NCBI GenBank assembly: GCA_021769425.1
Contig: JAETSX010000005.1
Coordinates: forward strand, 1-64,000
Direction of reading: 5' to 3'
Length of the DNA: 64,000 nucleotides
DNA from: Eubacterium sp.
GTDB lineage: Bacteria > Bacillota > Clostridia > Lachnospirales > Lachnospiraceae
Every line of letters starts with the position of its first letter. Positions within the stretch are counted from its first letter, which is position 1. Positions 11,091 to 25,518 of this stretch are shown here, piece after piece. The translations under genes were made by a program, and so were the position numbers. Under the pieces are notes generated by a model that saw nothing but the letters and a program-made list of their open reading frames with translations, searched no databases and had not been told where the DNA came from.

Positions 11091-12350
11091 TTACAGTTCC
11101 TCTTGAATCTTTCGGTAGACCCCAGGCATCGTCAACCCCTGAATGATCGTTGTGAAAAATACAATAGCATAGGTTCCGCCCAAAATAATATGGAAAAAAC
11201 CATCATCCAACATGCTCTGAGCGCTCATGGCAAGGGCAACTGAAAGTCCTCCCCGAAGTCCGCCCCAAGTCAGTAATTTGATAAACGCCGGCCTGTGGTA
11301 CCCATCCGGCAAAGGCCCCACGAACAGGGATGAAACCCCAAGGCTTCCCGCCCGTCCAAGAAAATTGGCAATCACTGCGGCCACAGACAGAATCAATACA
11401 TGGGGCATCTGAAGAATGCGCACAAAAGACAGCCCCAGCATCACATACAGCACGGAATTCAGCAGCGTGTCCAAAATCTCCCAGAAACCGTCAAACTGCT
11501 CCAGTTCCAGCTCTTCTCCCTTTTCCTCCGAATAATTTCGCAGGGCAGAAAACAGCACGCCGCAGACCACGGAAGCGATGGCCCCGGAAAATCCAAAACG
11601 CTCGCACAGCAAATATGCCAATGAAACCGCAAGCAGACTGGTAAATATCTGTCTTGCCGCATCGCAGGTCCGCTTAAAAATCGGAAAACAGACAGCCGTA
11701 ACAACCATCCCCACCAGGAGGGCTCCCAGAATTTCTTTGGTCATTACCCGGAAAAATCCGCCGCTTTCCCCTTCCGTTACCATGGTGGAGAAAAACACAA
11801 ACAGTGCAACGCCTACCCCATCATTCAAAAGAGATTCTCCCTCAATAATAAAACTGATATTTGAAGGAAGCTGAAATTTCTTCAAAATACTTGTGGCTGC
11901 AATGGGATCCGTAGGTGCAGTAATGCTTCCAAACATCAGGCAAACCGGAAGCGTCAAAGACAGCCCCAACAGCCTTGCGGCGCCGTAAAACAACATTCCG
12001 TAAAAAACTGCTCCTAAAAACGTGGCTGCAATAGACAGCACAAAAATAGCACGGGCATGTTTCTTAAAATCACGAAGCCGCATGTGGCAGGAGCCTGCAA
12101 ACAGCATAAAGCACAGCACCCCTTCCATCAGAAATTCCTCCAAGTTGAAATACTGCAGATTCTGAAGGTCCTCCATCACCGTTTCTTTTCCCTGAAACAG
12201 AACGCCTGCCAGAACCAGCGCTCCGCCGATGCCCACGCTGAACAGCATCAGCGCAATTTCATGAGTCAGCTTTGTCACTTTCTCATTAAAATACCCCAGC
12301 ACAACCACAAATGCCAGCAATATTACAGTATTTGTCAAAAACATATCCAT
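11091..12350 (-). CDS. CPA1/NhaP-type cation:proton antiporter
   Basis: Polytopic membrane protein with MFGSITAPTDPIAATSILKKF and EGESLLNDGVGVALF motifs; likely start MDMFLTNTVILLAF at 12350. Confidence 0.9.
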   Translation of the reverse strand: MDMFLTNTVILLAFVVVLGYFNEKVTKLTHEIALMLFSVGIGGALVLAGVLFQGKETVMEDLQNLQYFNLEEFLMEGVLCFMLFAGSCHMRLRDFKKHARAIFVLSIAATFLGAVFYGMLFYGAARLLGLSLTLPVCLMFGSITAPTDPIAATSILKKFQLPSNISFIIEGESLLNDGVGVALFVFFSTMVTEGESGGFFRVMTKEILGALLVGMVVTAVCFPIFKRTCDAARQIFTSLLAVSLAYLLCERFGFSGAIASVVCGVLFSALRNYSEEKGEELELEQFDGFWEILDTLLNSVLYVMLGLSFVRILQMPHVLILSVAAVIANFLGRAGSLGVSSLFVGPLPDGYHRPAFIKLLTWGGLRGGLSVALAMSAQSMLDDGFFHIILGGTYAIVFFTTIIQGLTMPGVYRKIQEEL

Positions 12351-12483
12351 TTCCTGTCCTCCATCCTGTGCCATTCCTGCAGAATAACAATGGAGCTGCC
12401 ATAAACTGACAGCTCCCAAAACGCTGCCCTCCAAAACCGGCAGCAAAGGCTGATTCGTTCCGAATGGGTAAACGCTTCATATG

Positions 12484-16194
<3,711 letters not shown>

Positions 16195-16229
16195 GTGACT
16201 CTCCCTTCCTTTTCCTGCAGGATATTTGA

Positions 16230-19200
16230 CTATTCATCCAGAACATCGTCAAAATCGGCGAAATCGTCCTCTAATTCCAATGCTTCTTCCTCTTCATCTT
16301 CCTCGATATCCACCAGTTCTTCCTCTTCCGGGCTGAATTCCTGTTTGCTGAAGCCCATTGCCCCGAAAGATTCCTCCTCTTCAAAGGCAAAATTCCGATC
16401 GCCGGCAATAATGGAGTTCAAATCTGTATTGCCGTATTCACTGGTTTCCATCAATTCCACTTCTTCTCTGTTTTCATCCAGAACCTTTACATCCAGTCCC
16501 AAAGACTGCAGTTCTTTCAAAAGTACCTTAAAGGATTCCGGAATTCCCGGTTCAGGAATATTGTCACCCTTGATAATCGCTTCGTAAGTTTTCACACGTC
16601 CGATCACGTCGTCAGACTTCACCGTAAGGATCTCCTGCAAGGTGTAGGAGGCGCCGTATGCTTCCAGAGCCCAAACCTCCATCTCTCCGAAACGCTGACC
16701 GCCGAACTGAGCTTTTCCGCCCAGAGGCTGCTGCGTTACCAGAGAGTAAGGACCTGTGGAACGCGCATGAATCTTATCATCCACCAGATGATGGAGCTTC
16801 AGATAATGCATGTGGCCGATGGTGACCGGGCTGTCAAAATACTCGCCCGTTCTGCCGTCCCGAAGCCTTACCTTGCCGTCTCTGGATAAAGGCACTCCCT
16901 TCCATACTTCTCTGTGGTCCCGGTTCTCATAGAGATATTCCAAAACCTCCGGAAGAAGCTCTTCTTTATGCTTGCTTTCAAACTCTTCCCAAGACAGGTT
17001 TACATAATCATTTGCCAAATCCAGGGTATCCATAATATCATCTTCTCTTGCACCGTCAAATACCGGCGTTGCAATGTTAAATCCAAGGGCCTTTGCCGCA
17101 AGGCTTAAGTGAATCTCCAACACCTGTCCGATATTCATACGGGAAGGCACGCCCAGAGGATTCAGCACAATGTCTAAGGGGCGCCCGTTGGGAAGGAAAG
17201 GCATATCTTCCACCGGAAGCACCCGGGATACCACACCTTTATTTCCATGACGGCCTGCCATTTTATCTCCCACCGAAATCTTACGCTTCTGGGCAATGTA
17301 AATGCGCACCGCCTGATTCACGCCCGGAGAAAGCTCGTCGCCGTTTTCTCTGGTAAACACCTTGGCATCTACTACGATACCGTATTCTCCATGAGGCACT
17401 TTCAGGGAAGTATCTCTTACCTCTCTGGCTTTTTCACCGAAAATCGCCCGAAGCAGACGCTCCTCCGCGGTAAGTTCTGTCTCTCCCTTGGGAGTTACTT
17501 TTCCCACCAGAATATCTCCGGCGCGGACTTCCGCCCCGATCCGGATAATTCCTCTTTCATCCAGATCTTTCAGCGCATCGTCCCCTACGCCGGGAACGTC
17601 TCTGGTAATTTCTTCCGGCCCCAGCTTGGTATCCCGGGCTTCCGCCTCATATTCTTCAATGTGCACGGAAGTATACACATCCTCCTGCACCAGTCTTTCA
17701 CTTAACAAAACGGCGTCCTCGTAATTGTAACCTTCCCAGGTCATAAATCCAATTAGAGGATTCTTACCTAACGCCAGTTCTCCGTTGGAAGTGGAGGGTC
17801 CGTCGGCAATTACCTGTCCTGCTTTTACTTTGTCGCCTTTGAACACAATGGGGCGCTGGTTGTAGCAGTTGGACTGATTGCTTCGGGAAAACTTGGTCAG
17901 CTTGTAGACCTCCCGCTTGCCCTCTTCCGTCTTAATGGTAATCTCATTGGAAATGGCGCGTTCCACCACGCCGGAATGCTTAGCAACCACACAAACGCCT
18001 GAGTCTACCGCAGCCTTTGTCTCCATTCCGGTTCCCACTGCCGGAGCCTCCGTAGTCAAAAGGGGAACGGCCTGACGCTGCATGTTAGATCCCATCAGCG
18101 CACGGTTGGCATCGTCATTTTCCAAAAACGGAATCAATGCCGTAGCCACGGAAAACACCATCTTCGGGGAAACGTCCATATAGTCAAACATCGTTTTTTC
18201 GTATTCCTGGGTCTCTTCCCGGTAACGGCCGGAAACGGAATTCCTCACGAAATGCCCTTCCGCATCCAATGCCTCATTCGCCTGAGCCACATGGTAATTA
18301 TCTTCTTCATCCGCCGTCATATAGACAACCTCATCCGTAACCCTGGGATTCTTGGGATCGGACTTGTCAATCTTACGGTAAGGCGCTTCCACAAATCCAT
18401 AATCATTAATTCTTGCATAAGTTGCAAGCGAGTTAATCAAACCAATGTTAGGTCCTTCAGGAGTCTCAATGGGGCACATTCTTCCATAATGGGAATAATG
18501 CACGTCACGCACCTCGAATCCGGCACGGTCTCTGGACAAACCTCCCGGTCCCAACGCAGACAAACGTCTCTTGTGGGTTAATTCTCCTAAAGGATTGTTC
18601 TGATCCATAAACTGTGACAGCTGGGAAGAACCGAAAAACTCTTTCACCGCAGCAGTCACAGGCTTAATATTAATCAGACTCTGTGGGGAAATTCCCTGTA
18701 AATCCTGGGTAGTCATACGTTCCCGGACTACCCTCTCCATTCTGGAAAGGCCGATACGGTACTGATTCTGCAGCAATTCACCTACTGCACGGATTCGGCG
18801 GTTGCCCAAATGGTCAATATCATCGTCATTTCCAAGGCCGTATTCCAGATGCATATTATAATTGATGGAAGCTAAAATATCTTCCCTTGTAATGTGCTTG
18901 GGGATCAAATCTGCAGCGTCCCGGCGCAGTGCATTTTTGAGATCCTCCAAAGATTCATTCTCCTCTAATATGGTCTCCAGAACCGGATAGTATACCAATT
19001 CCGTAATTCCTAATTTCCTGGCTTCCTGCCGGTCAATATCCACATAATTCGTAACGTCCACCATCAGGTTGGACAATACCTTGATATTGCGCTCTTCTCC
19101 CTGAATCCACACGTAAGGAACGGCTGCATTCTGGATATTGTCTGCCAGTTCCCTGGTCACTGTGGTTCCCTGTTCCGCAATAATCTCTCCGGTGGAAACA

Positions 19201-20102
19201 TCCACCACATCCTCTGCCAGAACCTGTCCGTGAATACGGTTCCGAAGAGACAGCTTTTTATTGAATTTATATCTGCCCACTTTTGCAAGGTCATAACGTC
19301 TGGGGTCAAAAAACATTGCATTAATCAGGCTTTCCGCACTTTCCACAGTCAACGGCTCACCGGGACGGATTTTCTTATACAATTCCAGAAGGCCTTCCTG
19401 ATAGTTGGTTGCAACGTCTTTGCCAAAGCTTGCGACAATCTTTGGCTCTTCTCCGAACAGATCAATGATTTCCTGATTGGTGCCGATGCCCAAAGCACGA
19501 ATCAGAACGGTCACCGGAACCTTCCTGGTTCTGTCTACACGTACATAGAAAACATCATTGGAATCTGTTTCATACTCTAACCATGCACCACGATTGGGGA
19601 TTACAGTGCAGGAATATAAAGTTTTACCCACCTTATCGTGTGCAATTCCATAATAGATACCAGGAGAACGCACCAACTGGCTTACGATAACACGTTCTGC
19701 CCCGTTGATTACAAAAGTTCCTGTTTCTGTCATAAGTGGTAAATCGCCCATGAAGATTTCATAATCCTTGACTTCTTCAACCGCCTCTTTGTTGTAGAAT
19801 CTCACTCTTACTTTTAAAGGTGCGGCATAGGTTGCGTCCCGTTCTTTACATTCTTCTATCGAATATTTCACGTCTTTTTCGCATAATGTAAAATCGACGA
19901 ATTCCAGACTTAACTGTCCGCTGTAATCCGCGATGGGAGAGATATCAGCAAATACTTCTTTCAACCCTTCATTGATGAACCAGTTGTAAGAATTCTTCTG
20001 AACCTCGATCAGGTTCGGCATTTCTAATACTTCCTTTTGTCGCGAGTAACTCATACGAACGCTTTTTCCTGCTTTAATCGGACGTATTCTGTTTTTCTCC
20101 AT
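16230..20102 (-). CDS. rpoB: DNA-directed RNA polymerase subunit beta
   Basis: [42 protein letters not shown]; start MEKN at 20102. Confidence 0.99.
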   Translation of the reverse strand: MEKNRIRPIKAGKSVRMSYSRQKEVLEMPNLIEVQKNSYNWFINEGLKEVFADISPIADYSGQLSLEFVDFTLCEKDVKYSIEECKERDATYAAPLKVRVRFYNKEAVEEVKDYEIFMGDLPLMTETGTFVINGAERVIVSQLVRSPGIYYGIAHDKVGKTLYSCTVIPNRGAWLEYETDSNDVFYVRVDRTRKVPVTVLIRALGIGTNQEIIDLFGEEPKIVASFGKDVATNYQEGLLELYKKIRPGEPLTVESAESLINAMFFDPRRYDLAKVGRYKFNKKLSLRNRIHGQVLAEDVVDVSTGEIIAEQGTTVTRELADNIQNAAVPYVWIQGEERNIKVLSNLMVDVTNYVDIDRQEARKLGITELVYYPVLETILEENESLEDLKNALRRDAADLIPKHITREDILASINYNMHLEYGLGNDDDIDHLGNRRIRAVGELLQNQYRIGLSRMERVVRERMTTQDLQGISPQSLINIKPVTAAVKEFFGSSQLSQFMDQNNPLGELTHKRRLSALGPGGLSRDRAGFEVRDVHYSHYGRMCPIETPEGPNIGLINSLATYARINDYGFVEAPYRKIDKSDPKNPRVTDEVVYMTADEEDNYHVAQANEALDAEGHFVRNSVSGRYREETQEYEKTMFDYMDVSPKMVFSVATALIPFLENDDANRALMGSNMQRQAVPLLTTEAPAVGTGMETKAAVDSGVCVVAKHSGVVERAISNEITIKTEEGKREVYKLTKFSRSNQSNCYNQRPIVFKGDKVKAGQVIADGPSTSNGELALGKNPLIGFMTWEGYNYEDAVLLSERLVQEDVYTSVHIEEYEAEARDTKLGPEEITRDVPGVGDDALKDLDERGIIRIGAEVRAGDILVGKVTPKGETELTAEERLLRAIFGEKAREVRDTSLKVPHGEYGIVVDAKVFTRENGDELSPGVNQAVRIYIAQKRKISVGDKMAGRHGNKGVVSRVLPVEDMPFLPNGRPLDIVLNPLGVPSRMNIGQVLEIHLSLAAKALGFNIATPVFDGAREDDIMDTLDLANDYVNLSWEEFESKHKEELLPEVLEYLYENRDHREVWKGVPLSRDGKVRLRDGRTGEYFDSPVTIGHMHYLKLHHLVDDKIHARSTGPYSLVTQQPLGGKAQFGGQRFGEMEVWALEAYGASYTLQEILTVKSDDVIGRVKTYEAIIKGDNIPEPGIPESFKVLLKELQSLGLDVKVLDENREEVELMETSEYGNTDLNSIIAGDRNFAFEEEESFGAMGFSKQEFSPEEEELVDIEEDEEEEALELEDDFADFDDVLDE

Positions 20103-20131
20103 TGACGTTTCACCTCTCGTTTTCATATTTA

Positions 20132-20195
20132 GGAACTGTTCAGAAATAACTTTTAAATGGGGCGCAGAAATTAAAAGTTATTTCTGAACAGTTCC
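20132..20195. repeat. perfect 25-bp inverted repeat (14-nt loop) just upstream of rpoB
   Basis: ggaactgttcagaaataacttttaa (20132-20156) / ttaaaagttatttctgaacagttcc (20171-20195). Confidence 0.95.
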
Positions 20196-20397
20196 GTCCA
20201 ACATTCAATAGCTTATAAAGTACGCTTCTGCTGTCAATCTATCATTAATTATAATAAGCACACTTTATCACAATAGTGCACCCTATATGATAGCACAAGT
20301 GCGGATTTCATGTCAAGGATTATTTTGGAAAAATTTTGGGGCAGACTTTCTCTAAAAAGCAGAGTTTGGGGACGGAGTTTTAGAAAGGGATTTGGGG

Positions 20398-20610
20398 ACG
20401 GACGGCAATTCCAGGCCGGGATCCCTCACGCTGACTGGGGCAGCGCTCCGGCGAACTAATGACTAACTTCGGCTAAGGCATTCAGGAGAGCCTTCATGCC
20501 TAAGTCTTCGTAAGCCATGGATTTCACCTCCGCTAAAAACGCCCCTGAAACGTCTGCTTAGAGGAATCCCTGCCTGAAATTGCCTGTGTACTGAAAACTG
20601 AAATCACCTT
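20398..20610 (-). repeat. palindromic element, copy A (candidate structured RNA, minus strand)
   Basis: Terminal stem GGCAATTTCAGGCAGGGATTCC...GGGATCCCGGCCTGGAATTGCC on the minus strand; inverted homolog of copy B. Confidence 0.75.
20456..20518 (-). CDS. possible 20-aa small ORF inside copy A (MAYEDLGMKALLNALAEVSH)
   Basis: GGAGG-8nt-ATG and open to TAG; not in supplied ORF track because of size; copy B has ACT in place of ATG. Confidence 0.25.
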   Translation of the reverse strand: MAYEDLGMKALLNALAEVSH

Positions 20611-20640
20611 GCAAATCGCCAAAAGTTCTGTATAGAGAAA

Positions 20641-20683
20641 CAGCCCCAAATCTCTTCCATGATGTGGAAGGGTTTGGAGGCTG
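20641..20683 (-). terminator. stem-loop, possible minus-strand terminator between copies A and B
   Basis: Minus strand CAGCCtcCAAAccCTTCCA-catca-TGGAAGagaTTTGgGGCTG followed by tttctct. Confidence 0.4.
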
Positions 20684-20747
20684 AGGCAAGATTTAAAATA
20701 GTAACTGTAATTTTATCTAATCAGCGCCACAAACTATCGGTCTTTTG

Positions 20748-20950
20748 ATACACAGGAAACGCAGGATTGCCCTTTTACTAAGCAAACGGTTCATGGGCGT
20801 TCTTAGTGAAGGCGAAATCCACTGCTTACGGAGACTTGGGAAGGAAGGCCCTCCTGACTTCCCTAGCCGGAGTTAGCAGTTAGTTCGCCGGAACGCTGCC
20901 CAGTTTGCGTGTGAAAGGGCTATCCTGCGTTTCCGTCCGTTCCCAAAGTT
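20748..20950 (+). repeat. palindromic element, copy B (inverted relative to copy A)
   Basis: Plus strand ggaaacgcaggattgccctttTac...gtgaaagggctatcctgcgtttcc terminal stem; central ~115 bp alignable with copy A. Confidence 0.75.
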
Positions 20951-21042
20951 TGTCTATGTGAAAGGGCTATCCTGCGTTTCCGTCCGTTCCCAAAGTTTGT
21001 CTATGTGAAAGGGCTATCCTGCGTTTCCGTCCGCACCCAAAG
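20911..21042. repeat. three tandem copies of a 47-bp unit
   Basis: gtgaaagggctatcctgcgtttccgtccgttcccaaagtttgtctat begins at 20911, 20958 and 21005; third copy diverges after ccgtccg. Confidence 0.95.
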
Positions 21043-21066
21043 CTGATAAGCCCGATTATAAATTCT

Positions 21067-22251
21067 TTACGGCACCTGGAATCCAATATCTGCAATCTTG
21101 ATCTGGTCTTTATTCCTGGTAGTTACGCAGAAGGACAAATCCTTTTGTCCATCGTAGAGAACCATAATCTGGCCAGTACAGGCGCCGTCTTCTCTGAGAT
21201 CGGTTTTCTGATTCAGCCACTGGAGATAATTTCCTTCGCTGTCTTTGATGCCCATATCCGGATCGTTATACTTGTCATTATAAGGTTCCTGCCGGAAATC
21301 CGGAAGCTCCACTTCCAGGACAAGGCCGGCTTTGGTCTTGACGCCGCGTTTTACCAGGATACCGTTCTCTTCTTTATTAATATCAAAGGCTTCATTCTGG
21401 GAAGCGTCAACCGTTACCGGGAATCGGAGGCTCCACTCTCCTGTTGCGGTCTCTGTAGTCTGATATTCACCGTTTTCATCCCAGGCATCCCAGAGATAGC
21501 CGTCAAGCTGACGCACAGTCCAGTCTACCACCAGGGTTCCGTTTTCATCTGTTTCCAGTTCTATTGGATTGCTGCTGATGTCACACGGGTTCATCAAATC
21601 AATCTGCTGAGCCGCCACGAAGGTTCCGTCTGCCGATTTTTCAAAGGGCCGAATCACTTCTGACATTTGTGCTCCATTGATCTTAATATCATATGGTTCG
21701 CCGTCTTTTTTCTCAAGGACAATACCGTCTGCACTGTTTAAGCCCTCATGGTTTGTTTTAAGGGTGGTGGTGTAATAGAGAATATAACCGTCACAGTACA
21801 CATCTGATACGGAAATGGTAACGCCGTCATTTTCAGCAGTCAGCGCATATCCCTCTTCGCCCTGGCGTTTATCCACCTCTTCCTGGACCGCCACTGCATT
21901 TTCACCAAGGGTTTGATATCTCTCGGTATCCTCCTGTTCATATTTTTCCCCCTGAGAATTTTCAATCAGCTTACCGAACACGCTGCTGAATAATTCCTGA
22001 GCCTGTACCGGATTGACAATGCTGAAGGCCCCTACCGTAACCACACATGCTGCCGCCGCTCCGGCTGCTGTTTTCCATACTCTGGCTTTTCTACTTTCTT
22101 TTCTGCTTTCATTCCTTTTATTCATCCGTTTTACCTCCATCAAAATTCTCTGTTTATGCTTTTCTTTTTCTTTGGAGGATAATTCCGTTTCTTCATATTC
22201 ACTGAAATCTGTTTCAACTTCATTTAGTAATCTGTAAATATTATTTGCCAT
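21067..22251 (-). CDS. DUF4179-type membrane protein, putative anti-sigma factor
   Basis: Cytoplasmic N-term, single TM VWKTAAGAAAACVVTVGAFSIV, extracellular domain; overlaps the sigma gene by 11 nt. Confidence 0.75.
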   Translation of the reverse strand: MANNIYRLLNEVETDFSEYEETELSSKEKEKHKQRILMEVKRMNKRNESRKESRKARVWKTAAGAAAACVVTVGAFSIVNPVQAQELFSSVFGKLIENSQGEKYEQEDTERYQTLGENAVAVQEEVDKRQGEEGYALTAENDGVTISVSDVYCDGYILYYTTTLKTNHEGLNSADGIVLEKKDGEPYDIKINGAQMSEVIRPFEKSADGTFVAAQQIDLMNPCDISSNPIELETDENGTLVVDWTVRQLDGYLWDAWDENGEYQTTETATGEWSLRFPVTVDASQNEAFDINKEENGILVKRGVKTKAGLVLEVELPDFRQEPYNDKYNDPDMGIKDSEGNYLQWLNQKTDLREDGACTGQIMVLYDGQKDLSFCVTTRNKDQIKIADIGFQVP

Positions 22252-22804
22252 AAGAAACGCCCCTTTCTGCCTTGTACTGCCTGCGGATTTTGTTTTTTCC
22301 TCTGGATAAGCGGTTGTAAATTACTTCCTTTTTCATTCCTGTTTCTTCGCTTACCTGCTCAATTGTCTTATCTTCCACATATAATTTCATAAATAATTCC
22401 CGATCCAGAGGTTTTAAACATTCCAGCATTTTTTCCACTTCTTCTGATACTTCTTTTTCTATCATTTGGGCCAGCATGCTGTCCTCACGGGCAATGGCAG
22501 TGTCTTCAATGTCCACGGTTACCAGCTCCCGCTGATACTGGCGAAGGTAATCAATGGCACGGTATCTGGCAATGGCTGCCGCCCAGTTCTTAAATGAATT
22601 CCTGTTCTCATCGAAGTCGGAAATATTCTGCCAGATTTTAAGCAGTACATCATCAAAGCATTCTTCCTGCTTCTGCGGCTGGCTGAAAAGATGTTTGCGG
22701 ATAATCGCCATCAAAAGCCCGCCATATTCATCGATTACATACATGAGAGCTTTTTCATTATGCAATTGTAATTGCTGAATATAATTCTTTTCTCCAATCT
22801 TCAT
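22241..22804 (-). CDS. ECF-type sigma-70 family RNA polymerase sigma factor
   Basis: Sigma2 (CFDDVLLKIWQNISDFDENRNSFKNWAAAIARYRAIDYLR) and sigma4 (LDRELFMKLYVEDKTIEQVSEETGMKKEVIYNRLSRGKNKIRR) regions. Confidence 0.88.
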   Translation of the reverse strand: MKIGEKNYIQQLQLHNEKALMYVIDEYGGLLMAIIRKHLFSQPQKQEECFDDVLLKIWQNISDFDENRNSFKNWAAAIARYRAIDYLRQYQRELVTVDIEDTAIAREDSMLAQMIEKEVSEEVEKMLECLKPLDRELFMKLYVEDKTIEQVSEETGMKKEVIYNRLSRGKNKIRRQYKAERGVSYGK

Positions 22805-22954
22805 AAATTATCCTCTTTTCCAAACCTGCGCGCCGGCTTGTTTTGTCTTACACTTATTATTACGGATGGCAAAAAGAAAATCTATCAAAATCTTTTTATT
22901 TTTTCCATGACTGCAAATTCACCGTCATAAGATAGCCTGCGGAAAACGTGCAAA

Positions 22955-22998
22955 CAAAAAAACGGCAGGCTTTCCTCAACGAAAAACCCGCCGCTCTT
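22955..22998 (-). terminator. intrinsic terminator downstream of rplL
   Basis: Minus strand CGGCGGGTTTTTcgttgaggAAAGCCTGCCGTTTTTTTTG. Confidence 0.8.
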
Positions 22999-23014
22999 TT
23001 TTGCAAAACTGCAA

Positions 23015-23392
23015 TTATTTCAAAGTAACTTTTGCACCTTCTGCTTCCAGCTTAGCCTTAATATCTTCAGCTTCTGCCTTCTCAGCGCCTTCTTTTACTA
23101 CCTTCGGAGCGCCGTCAACCACTTCTTTGGCTTCTTTCAGTCCAAGACCGGTTACTTCACGGACAACCTTGATAACCTTAACCTTGTTGGGGCCTACTTC
23201 TGTCAACTCAACGTTGAAGTCAGTCTTCTCTTCTGCTGCGCCTGCGCCGTCTCCGCCTGCTGCTGCAACTACAACGCCTGCTGCTGCGGATACGCCGAAT
23301 TCTTCTTCACATGCTTTTACTAATTCATTTAACTCTAATACGCTTAACTCTTTAATCGCTTCAATAAACTCTTCTGTTGTTAACTTTGCCAT
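23015..23392 (-). CDS. rplL: 50S ribosomal protein L7/L12
   Basis: [36 protein letters not shown]... Confidence 0.98.
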   Translation of the reverse strand: MAKLTTEEFIEAIKELSVLELNELVKACEEEFGVSAAAGVVVAAAGGDGAGAAEEKTDFNVELTEVGPNKVKVIKVVREVTGLGLKEAKEVVDGAPKVVKEGAEKAEAEDIKAKLEAEGAKVTLK

Positions 23393-23430
23393 TCTAATTT
23401 CCCTCCATTTTATATTTGTTATAATATTGA

Positions 23431-23964
23431 CTATTCTGCCGTCTCTTCTGCAGGAGCAGCTTCTGCTGCCTCACCTGCCTGGCCGCCCTGTTCTGCAATC
23501 TGATTAAGAACGCGGGCAAAGTTAGTAATGGGTGACTGAATGCTTCCAAGGAACTTGGAAAGCAATTCTTCTCTTGACGGGATGGAAGCAATGACCTTGA
23601 TTCCGTCCGTATCATAGAAAGTTCCTTCTACCACGCCTGCTTTTAACTCCAGCGCGGGAGCTGTCTTCGCAAATTTCGCAAGGATTCTTGCCGGCGCTGT
23701 TGCATCATCTTTCGAAACAGCAATAGCATTGGGTCCTTCCAGCAAAGAACTCATGCTTTCAAAATCAGTTCCCTTAAATGCAAAATTCATCAATGTATTC
23801 TTATATACTTTGTATACAACACCAGCTTCTCTCATCTGCTTACGCAGCTGTGTATCTTCCTCTACCGTCAATCCACGGTAATCCACCAGCACTACAGACT
23901 GCGCATCTTTGATGTAATCAGAAATTTCCTGTACGATGGGCTGCTTTAACTCTACTTTTGCCAC
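23431..23964 (-). CDS. rplJ: 50S ribosomal protein L10
   Basis: [45 protein letters not shown]... Confidence 0.97.
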   Translation of the reverse strand: MAKVELKQPIVQEISDYIKDAQSVVLVDYRGLTVEEDTQLRKQMREAGVVYKVYKNTLMNFAFKGTDFESMSSLLEGPNAIAVSKDDATAPARILAKFAKTAPALELKAGVVEGTFYDTDGIKVIASIPSREELLSKFLGSIQSPITNFARVLNQIAEQGGQAGEAAEAAPAEETAE

Positions 23965-23979
23965 GAATTGTGCACCTCC

Positions 23980-24190
23980 TTATTTTTTAGAATCGCCCAG
24001 GGAGCTTTCCCTGTGCGTGCACCGGACATCCGAGTGTCCGTGTACATAAAACAGCCTCTTTGTCCAAAAACAAAGAGGCTGAAATCATCTTTCATTCATT
24101 TACAGGCATGAATCGCCCTGTAAATTCCCTCGGCAGGCCGTATCGTTATGCCATCTGGCGCCTGCTGTCTTCGGTCATATGCTTGTTTAG
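23980..24190 (-). promoter_or_regulatory. ribosomal protein L10 leader with attenuator hairpin
   Basis: Structured leader between rplA and rplJ; 12-bp stem CAGCCTCTTTGT/ACAAAGAGGCTG (24052-24081) followed by TTTTA on the minus strand. Confidence 0.75.
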
Positions 24191-24225
24191 TATATCATTG
24201 TGTATTTCGGATGTCAACACCAAAT

Positions 24226-24918
24226 TTAAACGAATTTTGCTGTATTGAGCTTTACGCCGGGTCCCATGGTGGGAGCCAAGGTTACGCTCTTTAAATACTG
24301 TCCTTTCAATACAGACGGTCTTGCTTTTATGATGGCATCCATAAGGGTCTGGAAGTTGTCCGCTAATTGTTCTTCTGAAAAAGATGCTTTTCCAATTGGC
24401 ACATGGATAATATTAGTTCTGTCTAATCTATACTCAATTTTACCTGCTTTGATATCGTTAATTGCCTTGGTAACGTCCATGGTAACCGTTCCTGCCTTGG
24501 GATTCGGCATTAAGCCCTTGGGTCCAAGCACGCGTCCCAGACGGCCTACCACGCCCATCATGTCCGGCGTAGCAACTACAACATCAAAATCAAGCCATCC
24601 ATCATTCTGGATTTTCGGAATCAATTCTTCTCCGCCTACATGTTCTGCGCCTGCCGCCAGGGCTTCATCCAGCTTATCGCCTTTGGCAAATACTAACACT
24701 TTTACTGATTTACCAGTTCCGTGTGGCAATACAACAGCGCCGCGGATCTGCTGTTCTGCATGACGTCCATCACAACCAGTTCTGATGTGGGCTTCAATTG
24801 TTTCATCAAATTTAGCAACTGCCACTTTTTTTACAAGGCTGATTGCTTCTGCTGTATCATACTGCGCTGCTTTGTCAATTCCTTTTGCAGCTTCTGTATA
24901 TTTCTTTCCTCGTTTCAT
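24226..24918 (-). CDS. rplA: 50S ribosomal protein L1
   Basis: [30 protein letters not shown]...; 230 aa. Confidence 0.98.
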   Translation of the reverse strand: MKRGKKYTEAAKGIDKAAQYDTAEAISLVKKVAVAKFDETIEAHIRTGCDGRHAEQQIRGAVVLPHGTGKSVKVLVFAKGDKLDEALAAGAEHVGGEELIPKIQNDGWLDFDVVVATPDMMGVVGRLGRVLGPKGLMPNPKAGTVTMDVTKAINDIKAGKIEYRLDRTNIIHVPIGKASFSEEQLADNFQTLMDAIIKARPSVLKGQYLKSVTLAPTMGPGVKLNTAKFV

Positions 24919-24999
24919 TCTAATAACCTCCTAGTGGTAATATCGGGAGCCTGCCCCTCCCACGTTCTGCAGGAATTAAGATCGTTACGTTCTTTAAGT

Positions 25000-25425
25000 T
25001 TATTCTTCCACAGTAACTCCCATGCTTCTAGCCGTTCCTGCAATCATGCTCATTGCCGCTTCCAAAGAACCAGCATTCAAATCCGGCATTTTCAGTTCTG
25101 CAATTTCCTGAATCTTTGCTTTGGAAATGGTCGCTACTTTTGTTTTGTTGGGTACTGCAGAGCCTGATTTAATGTTGCATGCTTTTTTAATCAATACCGG
25201 TGCAGGCGGAGTCTTTGTTACAAAGCTGAAACTCCTGTCTGAATACACGGTAATGACTACCGGAATAATCAAATCTCCCTGATCGGCAGTTCTGGCATTG
25301 AACTGTTTGGTAAATTCAACAATGTTCACGCCATGCTGTCCAAGCGCAGGTCCAACTGGTGGTGCAGGTGTAGCTTTTCCAGCAGGAATCTGTAATTTTA
25401 TATATCCTTCTACTTTCTTTGCCAT
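25000..25425 (-). CDS. rplK: 50S ribosomal protein L11
   Basis: [35 protein letters not shown]. Confidence 0.98.
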   Translation of the reverse strand: MAKKVEGYIKLQIPAGKATPAPPVGPALGQHGVNIVEFTKQFNARTADQGDLIIPVVITVYSDRSFSFVTKTPPAPVLIKKACNIKSGSAVPNKTKVATISKAKIQEIAELKMPDLNAGSLEAAMSMIAGTARSMGVTVEE

Positions 25426-25518
25426 TTGGAAAATTCCTCCTTTAACTTATATCGCTACAGTCATTCGGAATGCCTGTAAGTGACGCATCTTTTTTCAAAA
25501 TCTCTGTCATATTGCATC

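Noticed and set aside
20398-20950. Copies A/B as HEARO/omegaRNA, retron msr-msd or group I/II intron
   Set aside because: No IscB/TnpB, reverse transcriptase or intron-core motifs recognisable nearby; no family assignment can be supported by eye.
20911-21042. 47-bp repeats as CRISPR
   Set aside because: Contiguous repeats without unique spacers.
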